From a bacterium 1XD21-13 (GTDB taxonomy: Bacteria > Bacillota > Clostridia > Lachnospirales > Lachnospiraceae), in NCBI GenBank assembly GCA_009917555.1, contig QZDX01000009.1:62001-126000 (forward strand): 64,000 nt of DNA, written 5' to 3'. The notes under the pieces are model-generated. The model saw nothing but the letters and a program-made list of their open reading frames with translations, did no database searches and was not told where the DNA came from. Of this stretch, positions 26,729 through 34,560 are shown in pieces. Numbering within the stretch: position 1 is the first letter of the stretch; each line of letters starts with the position of its first letter. Position numbers and translations under genes: made by a program.

Positions 26729-26796
26729 AAAACCAGTTTACAACACCTGGGAAGGGTGAAAAAGTACGGAAACGGGAAATAAGAAAGGGAAAGACT

Positions 26797-27732
26797 ATGG
26801 CGGTTGTACAAAGCATTGAGCTCACAAAAATGGTTGAAAAACTGAATCTGAAAAACGAGACCCCGGACATTGACATGTCAGGGATGAAGCTGGTTACCCC
26901 GGAGGTGAACCGGCCGGCCCTGCAGCTGACAGGGTACTTTGATCATTTTTCATCGGAACGGGTGCAGATTGTAGGATATGTGGAATATACCTATCTTCAG
27001 AGCAGAACCAAGGAGGAAAAGGCTCCCATCTACGAGAGATTTTTCTCCAGCAATATTCCCTGTGTGGTCTACACCTCACAGACAGAGCCGGAGGAGGAGG
27101 CCCTGGAGCTGGCCCATAAGTATCAGGTGCCAATCTTAAGCACTCCGGTTATGACCTCCAACTTTATGGCAGAGGTCATCCGCTGGATGAACGTGGAGCT
27201 GGCCCCCCGGATCTCCATTCACGGCGTGCTGGTGGATGTGTACGGCGAGGGCGTGCTGATTATGGGTGAGAGCGGAATCGGAAAGAGCGAGACGGCTCTG
27301 GAGCTGATTAAGCGCGGCCACCGTCTGGTAACGGATGATGTGGTGGAGATTCACAAGGTCAGCGACGATTCCCTGGTAGGCCGTTCTCCTGAGATTACCA
27401 AGCATTTTATTGAGCTTCGGGGTATCGGCATTGTGGATGTAAAGACCCTCTTCGGCGTGGAGAGCGTGAAGGAAACCCAGACCATTGACATGGTAATTAA
27501 GCTGGAGGATTGGGATAAGGACAAACAGTATGACCGTATGGGCCTCCAGGAGGAGTACACGGAGTTTTTGGGAAATAAGGTGGTCTGCCATTCTCTCCCC
27601 ATTCGTCCGGGCCGGAACCTGGCGATTATCGTGGAGTCTGCGGCGGTCAACCACAGACAGAAGAAGATGGGCTACAATGCGGCGGAGGAGCTTTACCGCC
27701 GTGTTCAGGCAAATATTGCAAAGAGAGATTAA
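26797..27732 (+). CDS. hprK: HPr kinase/phosphorylase
   Basis: A 311-residue protein of standard length. The P-loop GESGIGKSE (about 153-161) and the HprK signature ELRGIGIVDVKTLFGV (about 204-219) are clear. VTDDVVEI follows the P-loop. The enzyme phosphorylates and dephosphorylates HPr at serine and so sets carbon catabolite repression. SD GAAAGGGAAAGACT. It is 18 nt before the glucokinase gene, probably one operon. Confidence 0.95.
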   Translation: MAVVQSIELTKMVEKLNLKNETPDIDMSGMKLVTPEVNRPALQLTGYFDHFSSERVQIVGYVEYTYLQSRTKEEKAPIYERFFSSNIPCVVYTSQTEPEEEALELAHKYQVPILSTPVMTSNFMAEVIRWMNVELAPRISIHGVLVDVYGEGVLIMGESGIGKSETALELIKRGHRLVTDDVVEIHKVSDDSLVGRSPEITKHFIELRGIGIVDVKTLFGVESVKETQTIDMVIKLEDWDKDKQYDRMGLQEEYTEFLGNKVVCHSLPIRPGRNLAIIVESAAVNHRQKKMGYNAAEELYRRVQANIAKRD

Positions 27733-27750
27733 ACAAAGGGGGAGCAGCAG

Positions 27751-28686
27751 ATGAAAAAGTATTGCTTTGGAGCGGATATCGGCGGAACAACCGTAAAGCT
27801 TGGCCTATTTGACACAGAGGGAAACGTACTGGACAAATGGGAGATTAAAACCCATACGGAAAATGAGGGAGCAGCCATTCTGCCGGACACAGCAGCAGCT
27901 ATTTTGGCAAAGATGGAGGAGAGAAAGCTGAAGCCTGAGGAGGTTGCCGGAATCGGCGTGGGAGTTCCGGGACCCGTATCTATAGACGGTGTTGTTCCTC
28001 ACACGGCCAACCTGGGCTGGGGGTATAAGGAAGTAACAAAGGAGCTTACCGAGCGTACAGGCCTTCCCAGCAAGGCGGCAAACGACGCCAATGTGGCGGC
28101 TTTAGGAGAGATGTGGATGGGCGGAGCCAAGGGACACAAGGATGTTCTGCTTTTGACCCTGGGAACCGGCGTAGGCGGCGGAATCATTGTGGACGGCAAG
28201 ATCCTTACCGGAGCTCATGGCGCGGGCGGTGAGATTGGTCACATTCATGTGGAGGATAACGTAGAGGAGCACTGTGGCTGCGGCAACCAGGGATGTCTGG
28301 AGCAGTTTGCCTCCGCAACGGGAATCGCCCGTCTTGCCAGGGTAGCTCTGGCGGAGTGTGAGGAGCCCTCTCTTCTTCGTGAGGGAGAGGTGACGGCGAA
28401 GGCGGTCTTCGATGCCTTGAAGGAAGGGGATGAGCTGGCGAAGCGGGTAGTGGAACGCTTTGGAAAGTACCTGGGAACGGCCATCTCTGTGATGGCCGGC
28501 ATCCTGGATCCGGAGGTTATTGTAATCGGCGGCGGTGTGTCAAAGGCCGGATGGATTCTTCTGGATTATATCCGCAAATACTATAAGCCTTATGCCTACA
28601 AGTCCTCCAAGGATACGGAATTCGCTCTGGCGCAGCTTGGGAACGATGCAGGGATTTATGGCTGTGCGAAGCTGATACTGGATTGA
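27751..28686 (+). CDS. glk: ROK-family glucokinase
   Basis: A 311-residue sugar kinase. FGADIGGTTVKLGLFD (about 5-20) is the ATP loop; LGTGVGGGIIVDGKI (about 137-151) the second phosphate site; HCGCGNQGCLEQFAS (about 171-185) the ROK zinc motif. It phosphorylates glucose to glucose-6-phosphate. SD AAAGGGGGAGCAGCAG. In related genomes hprK-glk is often followed by cell-wall/RNA-binding genes (murB, rapZ, whiA); here an AT-rich island follows instead. Confidence 0.9.
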   Translation: MKKYCFGADIGGTTVKLGLFDTEGNVLDKWEIKTHTENEGAAILPDTAAAILAKMEERKLKPEEVAGIGVGVPGPVSIDGVVPHTANLGWGYKEVTKELTERTGLPSKAANDANVAALGEMWMGGAKGHKDVLLLTLGTGVGGGIIVDGKILTGAHGAGGEIGHIHVEDNVEEHCGCGNQGCLEQFASATGIARLARVALAECEEPSLLREGEVTAKAVFDALKEGDELAKRVVERFGKYLGTAISVMAGILDPEVIVIGGGVSKAGWILLDYIRKYYKPYAYKSSKDTEFALAQLGNDAGIYGCAKLILD

Positions 28687-28852
28687 TGCCTATTAAATAA
28701 ATTTTTTTCTTGCGCTTGGTATATAGATATGCTATTGTGAAAGTGCATTTTTTGTATCGGATCAGTGTGCGCTGAATATACTGGATAAGGTATATAATGA
28801 CATTTGATGTACATTTGTGGTAACAGTTTGATTTTGGGAGAGTGGAAAAAGC

Positions 28853-29281
28853 ATGTATACAAGTGAAAAGATTTTTATCATGAAATTTCTTGCCGGATTG
28901 AAGAAACTTGGTATAACGGAGATCCCGTATGATAATATGGAATTTTATAATGGAGCCGAGAGTATGCAGCAGTATTTTCAGCAACATAGAAAAGCCATGG
29001 GAAGTCATGCCAATGAATTGTCCATGCTTTTTCTGAAGAATCCGATGGGTGGAATTTTTTCTGAATTCAGAGAGGGCATTGCAAGACAGAATGGTGGCTT
29101 GATGACCTTCGAGAATCCTCATTATGTCAGCGCAACCATAAAGCTTGACAGAGAAGGTGTGGATTATATTCTGAACCAAGAAGACAATCTGGATGTTTCG
29201 AATGAGCAGATATTGGAGCTTTCCAAAGCCTTTTGTTACGGTGCCGGACTTGCCTTTGAAGCTGAAGAGATTCAATATTGA
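28853..29281 (+). CDS. Hypothetical protein next to the HD/PRTase gene
   Basis: 142 residues, no signal peptide or membrane helix. It opens MYTSEKIFIMKFLAGLKKLG and ends GAGLAFEAEEIQY. The composition is that of a normal globular, mostly helical protein. The ribosome site (GGGAGAGTGGAAAAAGC) is acceptable. It is AT-rich like the gene after it and unlike hprK-glk. It directly precedes the HD gene, so the two may be a unit acquired together. No family was recognised. Confidence 0.55.
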   Translation: MYTSEKIFIMKFLAGLKKLGITEIPYDNMEFYNGAESMQQYFQQHRKAMGSHANELSMLFLKNPMGGIFSEFREGIARQNGGLMTFENPHYVSATIKLDREGVDYILNQEDNLDVSNEQILELSKAFCYGAGLAFEAEEIQY

Positions 29282-29340
29282 AAATAGAATTATCAATCGT
29301 GATTTGAGGTTAAATGGACATGCTTGCATGTCCATTTGAA
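29276..29340 (+). repeat. 5'UTR double-hairpin element, copy 1
   Basis: A short hairpin (ATTGAAAATAGAATTATCAAT, two halves around AG) is followed by a 12-bp stem, AAATGGACATGC (29312-29323) with GCATGTCCATTT (29326-29337). The Shine-Dalgarno of the HD gene follows at 29345. The order and the first hairpin match 39770-39840, while the second stem differs but stays paired. Confidence 0.65.
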
Positions 29341-29354
29341 TTATGGAGGCAAAA

Positions 29355-29957
29355 ATGCAGTTTAGAGATATATTTAAAACAGATGTATGCAGGGATTTGT
29401 TTAAAAGTGTAAATTGTTTTTCATCCCATTTTTTAAAGGGGTATAATGATCAAATTGAATCTTTGGGTTTTTATGCAAGACCCAAAGATATATTTGACTA
29501 TATTTGGGGAACAGTTGAGCTTAGTGCAGTAGAAATATGTCTTTTGGATAGTCCGCTTATTCAACGTCTGCGCAATATAAAGCAGTTGGGGTTTGCGCAT
29601 TATGTTTATTGCAATGCGGATTACAGCAGATTTGCACATACAATCGGGGTTGTGGAGATTTCAGGAAGAATGGCGAATGTGGTAACACGAAATTTAAAAC
29701 AACCGATTTTAAATAATCAGACCTTTTATATGCGGGAAGTTATTCGTCTTGCGGCAATTTTCCATGATTGTGGGCATATGTTTTACAGCCATGTATCGGA
29801 GAAATTTTTCACAGATAATCCAAACTGTAAGTATAATCAAATGATTACCAAGGCACTTTCATATTTTAATGAGCAAATTTCCACAAGAGCAGCCTTTCAT
29901 GAGATGCTGAGTGTTATGATTGTGAACTCAGATGAGGTATATCGCCTTTTTCTCTGA
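29355..29957 (+). CDS. HD-domain phosphohydrolase, N-terminal part of a frameshifted gene
   Basis: 200 residues carrying the first part of a COG1078/SAMHD1-like HD domain: SRFAHTIGV (His ~95) and FHDCGH (His-Asp ~137-138, His ~141) are metal ligands. The start at 29355 (MQFRDIF) has TATGGAGGCAAAA; an in-frame ATG twelve bases upstream overlaps that site. The frame stops at 29955-29957 after a T5 run. The rest of the domain, including the last Asp ligand, continues in another register from 29969. So the gene is broken, or its sequence has a single-base error, or a recoding event joins the halves. Confidence 0.75.
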   Translation: MQFRDIFKTDVCRDLFKSVNCFSSHFLKGYNDQIESLGFYARPKDIFDYIWGTVELSAVEICLLDSPLIQRLRNIKQLGFAHYVYCNADYSRFAHTIGVVEISGRMANVVTRNLKQPILNNQTFYMREVIRLAAIFHDCGHMFYSHVSEKFFTDNPNCKYNQMITKALSYFNEQISTRAAFHEMLSVMIVNSDEVYRLFL

Positions 29958-29968
29958 TAGCGAAACAT

Positions 29969-32080
29969 ATGGAACATTCCAGAATTCGGGAAAATGAAGA
30001 AACGGACTTACTGATTGACTATATTTCAGGGCTGATTGTTGGCACAGCTGTGGATAAAAATATTTTGCCCTACTCTATGATAATTAAAGGTGCGATTGAT
30101 GCCGATCGCATGGACTATCTATCAAGGGATTCCAGTACTACAAAGGTTCCCTTAGCAGTGGACATAGGAAGACTAATCAATAAAGTGACGGTGGTTAAAA
30201 TAAATGACTATCAGCCATCCAGGGTTTGGAATGATCATACAACGGAGGATTATCCATATCAAAGCATGGCTATCCAATACTCCGCACGAAGGCTTATTGG
30301 CCAATTATCTATGGCACGTTCAATATTCTATCAAAGTATTTATTTTCATCATAAAAAGCTGACAGCGGAAGCTATGTTTCGGAAGGCTTGTGAATATATC
30401 TTTGAATTAACACCAGATATGGATTTTTCACAAATCATGTCTTTCCATGATCATATTTTTAATGAATATTTTGCTGAAGTTATGGTTCCCCCAAAATATC
30501 GTGATGATTCAAAATGCAGAGTTGCATACGATATACTCATTCGAATCAGAGATCGCAACTTATATAAAAGGGTTGCCAGCTTTTCGCAGGATGTACTTGA
30601 TTCGGTTGAAAATTATGTTTATGAATCCTTTGTGACAAATGTTATAGAGGATCAGGCATCAGAGGCTTATTCATTTTTTGTAAAGCGGTTGACAGAGGAA
30701 TATTATAAAGTACTGGATTGCTTAAATAAACAGCGGCCTGCAGATCCTCCAGCATTTATGTTTATTGAAGCCAATTGGATTAACAAAATGACAGATGACA
30801 TTCCGGTAGATTTTGGGAATGCGCCTTACAGAATGTCTTCTCAGATATATAAGGAGACTCCTACCTTTGGGGAAGAAAACCGCCAGAAGGAATATTATCT
30901 GGTAACGGATCAAGATGAGAGAGAATTGGTTTATGCAGCACTAGAACGGGTTCTGTACCTGCAATATAAAATCAGGATTCAGGAAAATGCATATACTTGC
31001 GCAAAATTTACTAGTGAGCAGTTGGATAAAATAAAGGGGAAATTATTGGAGGACAATTATTATAACGATTCTCTTTGTCTTTTGTCTGATCGAATTATAA
31101 AGCAGCTGTATGATTCGCAGCTGTTTCGAAATGTGGCCAATAAATATCGAAGCTTTATAGGGGTAAGGCAATCACGGGTAACGGAGAGCTCTCTGTTCCA
31201 ATATTTAAGACAGTATCTGCTGGTATATTGTAATAAAGAAGAGATTAGATACCTGTTAGACGGTGTGTTGCGCTTGCTTATGGAAGCAACCTTTATAGAT
31301 CGAGAATTTTTTTCGGGAAATGTTTCATCACTTATGAAAAAAATTTTAGAAAAGGGATATAAAAATAATTACATGGTTAAATTAGGCGGAGCTTTTGATA
31401 GCGCAAACAGGCTCACATACTATTTTAATGACATCAAAGAAAAGAGGGAATTTAATTTTGTTGAAACGGTACCTGATACATTAAAAATTGCAAACAACTC
31501 TGATAGCTGTATAGTGTTTTTTGATGATGGTGCTTATTCCGGTAAGCAGGTAGTGTCTATCTTTCAGGAACTTATGGGAGTTCCCGTTGAACAAAGAGAA
31601 ACTAATGAAACGCATACAAAAGAATTGGATGAGGAAAGTAAAAGACTGATTCAATCATCAAGAATTATATTGGCATACATATGTTTTAATAAAAACTCGG
31701 AGAAATGGATATTGGACAAGCTGATTGAATTGGGAATAGGGAACGTAGAAATTGTTTTTGAAAGAGATCTTTCCCAAAAAGTATTTTCCAGGCCAGGGGA
31801 GATTTTTTCATCTGAAAAGCAATGTGAGGTTGTAAAGAGTAAACTGGTGGAAATCGGATATCAGGTACAACGTTCTTCAAAGGTTAAGGCAGATGGGAAA
31901 ACCTTCAAGGAAAGATGGGATGAAAAGCGGGTTAAAAATTCTGCATTGGGCTATAACGACGCACAGCAGATGGTTGTATTTGAGTTTAATGTCCCTACCT
32001 ATACACTGACGCCTTTTTGGCAGAATGGGAGCTATCAGGGAACGAAGTGGAAGGGGTTGTTTCAAAGAACAGATAAATAG
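29969..32080 (+). CDS. HD domain end plus phosphoribosyltransferase-like domain (C-terminal part)
   Basis: 703 residues in the register shifted from the upstream half. GAIDADRMDYLSRDS (about 35-49) is the last HD metal-ligand block of COG1078/SAMHD1-type enzymes. A long middle region of unknown fold follows. The final ~200 residues (from about 505) have IVFFDDGAYSGKQV, resembling a PRPP-loop, and end in GYNDAQQMVVFEFNVPTYTL and a Trp/Phe-rich tail. I take this to be the PRTase-CE type described from conflict systems. HD plus PRTase suggests nucleotide attack or repair, possibly antiviral; this is inference. There is no good ribosome site at 29969. Confidence 0.7.
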   Translation: MEHSRIRENEETDLLIDYISGLIVGTAVDKNILPYSMIIKGAIDADRMDYLSRDSSTTKVPLAVDIGRLINKVTVVKINDYQPSRVWNDHTTEDYPYQSMAIQYSARRLIGQLSMARSIFYQSIYFHHKKLTAEAMFRKACEYIFELTPDMDFSQIMSFHDHIFNEYFAEVMVPPKYRDDSKCRVAYDILIRIRDRNLYKRVASFSQDVLDSVENYVYESFVTNVIEDQASEAYSFFVKRLTEEYYKVLDCLNKQRPADPPAFMFIEANWINKMTDDIPVDFGNAPYRMSSQIYKETPTFGEENRQKEYYLVTDQDERELVYAALERVLYLQYKIRIQENAYTCAKFTSEQLDKIKGKLLEDNYYNDSLCLLSDRIIKQLYDSQLFRNVANKYRSFIGVRQSRVTESSLFQYLRQYLLVYCNKEEIRYLLDGVLRLLMEATFIDREFFSGNVSSLMKKILEKGYKNNYMVKLGGAFDSANRLTYYFNDIKEKREFNFVETVPDTLKIANNSDSCIVFFDDGAYSGKQVVSIFQELMGVPVEQRETNETHTKELDEESKRLIQSSRIILAYICFNKNSEKWILDKLIELGIGNVEIVFERDLSQKVFSRPGEIFSSEKQCEVVKSKLVEIGYQVQRSSKVKADGKTFKERWDEKRVKNSALGYNDAQQMVVFEFNVPTYTLTPFWQNGSYQGTKWKGLFQRTDK

Positions 32081-32158
32081 TTTTACTGTCTGGACATAAG
32101 GCATAAAATTTACCAAGGATCTTCCAAAAAGTGACATTTTTTTTGACACCGGAAACCA

Positions 32159-32187
32159 TTGACTTTTTTGGGAGGCTGTACTAGAAT
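32159..32187 (+). promoter_or_regulatory. Sigma-A promoter of the candidate small RNA
   Basis: TTGACT (32159-32164) and TAGAAT (32182-32187), exactly 17 nt apart. Another TTGACA lies about 20 nt upstream. Confidence 0.6.
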
Positions 32188-32193
32188 AGAAGA

Positions 32194-32265
32194 AACAAAA
32201 GATAATACATAAGATACGAATGATGACAAAGGCGTTACCAATTCCCGTGGTAACGCCTTTTTTTG
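32194..32265 (+). ncRNA. Candidate ~72-nt small RNA ending in an intrinsic terminator
   Basis: It is bounded by the promoter at 32159-32187 and a perfect terminator (12-bp stem 32229-32240 / 32250-32261, then seven Ts to 32265). The 35 nt before the hairpin is purine-rich and unstructured, with no open frame. It could be a free small RNA or a premature-termination leader for the membrane protein gene at 32511. Confidence 0.45.
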
Positions 32266-32510
32266 TGCAGGAGGGAATTCTTCCTGCACGATTTTATCTT
32301 TTGTTTAGGGCCGAAGGCCCTATCTCTCCCTTTTATATTCGACCTTTTGTTCCGGCTGCGGCTGTATTGCGCAGCCGGGCAAAGTCGATGTAAAAGCGTT
32401 TGTAATGAAGGGTTTTTTTGGCGAGAAATGGTGAAACATGGCGGCGAGAGCTGTCTTGTTTTACCTGGATAAACTCGCTATAATTGCGTCATCCTAAGGG
32501 TTAGGAAGGG

Positions 32511-33962
32511 ATGATGCGCGTGAAAGGGCTTACAAAAGAGACATGGATGGAGGCTGTTGTTTTTGCGTTTGTAGTCGGCGTCTGGCTTTTGTGGGCTTTT
32601 ATTTTGCCTCTCAATGAGGGACCGGATGAAAATATGAGGCTGCAGATCGCGGAATTTATTCTGGAATATGGAAAGCTTCCCACAGGCTACCAGAAGGAGA
32701 TTATGGACTATACTTGGGGCTTTACCTATGGCTTTCGTCCAATTCTTCCCCAGATGCTGGAGGCTTTGCTCATGCGGCTTTCCATGGTTTTTACACAGGA
32801 CGCATTTGCGCTGCTGTTTGCAGGAAGGCTTGCCAGTGTGCTTTGCGGGGTGATATTTCTTGGGTATGTGCGAGCTCTGGGGCATCTGCTGTTTGAGGAC
32901 AGGCTTTTAAGATGGCTGTTTATACTGCTGAATCTATGTCTTCCCCAGTCCAGCTTTTTATTTTCCTATTTGAATTGTGATTCTATGGCGCTGATGGCTT
33001 CGGCTATGATCCTGTATTATCTGTTAAAAGGAAGAAGGGATTCCTTCTCTGTCAGGACATGTGTCTCTTTAGCCGTAAGTCTTTCTATCTGCGTACTCTC
33101 TTATTACAATGCCTATGGATTTTTGCTGACCGCATGTTTTCTGTTTGCAGGCTGTTATTGGGAACGGGGCAGAAAGGGAGAGGCATGTCATAGGGAATTT
33201 TGGAAAAAAGGCTTCTTGATTGGCGGGCTTGTATTTGCATTGACCGGATGGTGGTTTGTGCGAAATTATATGCTGTATGACGGAGATTTTTTGGGACTGC
33301 GGACCCAGGAGGAATATGCCGAGCGATATGCCTTGGATCTGTATAAACCCTCAGGGAGAAGAAACTGTATCAACCAGGGAATTTCCTTGGCGGATATGCT
33401 CTTTCGATCAGACTGGGCGGTTTCCGTGTTTAAGAGCTTTGTGGGAATATTGGCGCCTCTGACCGAGGCTCACCGGGCTTGGATCTTTGTGGGCTATGGC
33501 CTGTTGTTTCTGGCCGGAGGGATTGGAATTGCATGGGAATGCGGGCAAGGGCTCCGAAGAAGGTGGGGAGCGGAAAGAAAAGGGACAGCTGTGGATGTGT
33601 TCCAGGTGATGCTTCATGTAGGGTTTATGACAGCGGTGCTGCTGCCCAATGCTTTGAATGTCTGGTATTCCTATTCCAATGACTATCAGCCCCAGGGGCG
33701 TTATAGTATGCCTATGCTGGTGCCCTTTATGTATTATGTGGTGCGGGGGCTTGGATTCCTAAAGGGGAAGCTGGAAAAGGCTTGGGGAATGAGAAGGAAC
33801 GATTGGATCAGGCTGACAGGAGGACTGGCATGTCTTTGGATGCTTGCGGTGCTGGGATACTGCACGGCGAGGATTATGTGGCCGGCTTACCGGAATGTGG
33901 AGGACAAGGCGGAGGTGCGGGTATACACCATGGAGGAGCTGTATGGAGAAAAAAGCCCCTAA
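32511..33962 (+). CDS. Polytopic membrane protein, glycosyltransferase (GT-C)-like
   Basis: A 483-residue protein with about 11-12 predicted membrane helices. After the first helix comes PLNEGPDENMRLQIAEFI (about 29-46); an acidic 'PDE' just outside helix 1 is typical of DUF2142 and related GT-C transferases, where it helps form the active site. NYMLYDGDFLGLRTQEEYA (about 248-266) is an outer loop. These enzymes move sugars from a polyprenyl carrier onto wall polymers or lipids. SD AGGAAGGG precedes the ATG at 32511. The substrate is unknown. Confidence 0.7.
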   Translation: MMRVKGLTKETWMEAVVFAFVVGVWLLWAFILPLNEGPDENMRLQIAEFILEYGKLPTGYQKEIMDYTWGFTYGFRPILPQMLEALLMRLSMVFTQDAFALLFAGRLASVLCGVIFLGYVRALGHLLFEDRLLRWLFILLNLCLPQSSFLFSYLNCDSMALMASAMILYYLLKGRRDSFSVRTCVSLAVSLSICVLSYYNAYGFLLTACFLFAGCYWERGRKGEACHREFWKKGFLIGGLVFALTGWWFVRNYMLYDGDFLGLRTQEEYAERYALDLYKPSGRRNCINQGISLADMLFRSDWAVSVFKSFVGILAPLTEAHRAWIFVGYGLLFLAGGIGIAWECGQGLRRRWGAERKGTAVDVFQVMLHVGFMTAVLLPNALNVWYSYSNDYQPQGRYSMPMLVPFMYYVVRGLGFLKGKLEKAWGMRRNDWIRLTGGLACLWMLAVLGYCTARIMWPAYRNVEDKAEVRVYTMEELYGEKSP

Positions 33963-33971
33963 TATGGGAGG

Positions 33972-34002
33972 ATGCCAGGTGGCTGGTCCACCTGGCATTT
34001 AT
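33972..34002 (+). terminator. Intrinsic terminator after the membrane protein gene
   Basis: ATGCCAGGTGG (33972-33982) pairs perfectly with CCACCTGGCAT (33988-33998), followed by TTATTA. Confidence 0.7.
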
Positions 34003-34303
34003 TATGAAAAAGTTTATTCAAAAAATAGTAATTGCTTACTAGGGGCTGTCATGTTGTTTTTTGTCTTGCTTTATCTTATGGTCTTATTATATGGAATAGA
34101 AATGAATGGATTATGTTAATCAATTTAACGATTTTTAAAAGATGTGTGAATAAAATATGAACGCGGCCGATGTTGGACTTATTTGGAAAAGCAATAGGGG
34201 TTTTGTGGTTTTTGGTTGGGGTCAGGGCAGTAGAAGGGGAAATTTTGTGAAAATTTTAAGAAATATGAAATAGCTTTGAGAATTTTTTTAGAACATCCCA
34301 CCA

Positions 34304-34331
34304 TTGACATTTTTCTTGAGGAGGGTATAAT
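34304..34331 (+). promoter_or_regulatory. Promoter of the amt leader
   Basis: TTGACA (34304-34309) and TATAAT (34326-34331) with 16 nt between. Both hexamers are consensus, so the promoter should be strong. Confidence 0.7.
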
Positions 34332-34343
34332 TAGGGGCATATC

Positions 34344-34391
34344 AAAGGAGATTTAGGTGAGCACATACCGCTCGCAGAAATCTCCTTTTTT
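34344..34391 (+). terminator. Early terminator (attenuator) in the amt leader
   Basis: AAAGGAGATTT (34344-34354) pairs with AAATCTCCTTT (34378-34388) and runs into six Ts. Inside is a smaller stem, GAGC/GCTC. It sits only ~10 nt after the expected transcription start and 170 nt before amt. Read-through must therefore be regulated, or the leader is itself a ~55-nt RNA. Confidence 0.6.
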
Positions 34392-34560
34392 ATGTATACG
34401 GGCATCCGAAAGAAGATGTAATTCAAAACTGACAGGAGCCCGGTTATCATTACAGAGCGGCCGCCTGTATGAGAAACTGTTTACACAGGTAATTAAAATC
34501 CGGCTTTACGGCCTCTGCACAACCCAGAGCCTGCAAAGGCGGAATGGAGGAGGAAACGTT

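Larger units (their letters stand above)
32081..32510 (+). other. Intergenic region with four hairpins
   Basis: No protein gene. Hairpins in order: AAAGGCGTTACC/GGTAACGCCTTT (32229-32261, with T-run); GTGCAGGA/TCCTGCAC (32266-32290); AGGGCC/GGCCCT (about 32310-32324); CCGGCTGCG/CGCAGCCGG (about 32352-32378). Such density of stems is unusual for a spacer and suggests a structured RNA or a regulated leader. Confidence 0.55.
33963..34560 (+). other. Intergenic region: terminator, small frame, amt leader
   Basis: The terminator is at 33972-34002. A hydrophobic 22-codon frame (ATG 34051, MLFFVLLYLMVLLYG...) follows; it could be a small membrane peptide or a relic, and I do not call it a gene. Then AT-rich DNA leads to the amt promoter (34304-34331) and its early terminator (34344-34391). 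From 34392 to 34540 I see nothing else definite. Confidence 0.45.

Noticed and set aside
34051-34119. Hydrophobic 22-codon peptide after the membrane protein gene
   Set aside because: The ribosome site is weak and the frame looks like the tail of a longer broken frame. A type I toxin-like peptide cannot be excluded but is not supported.
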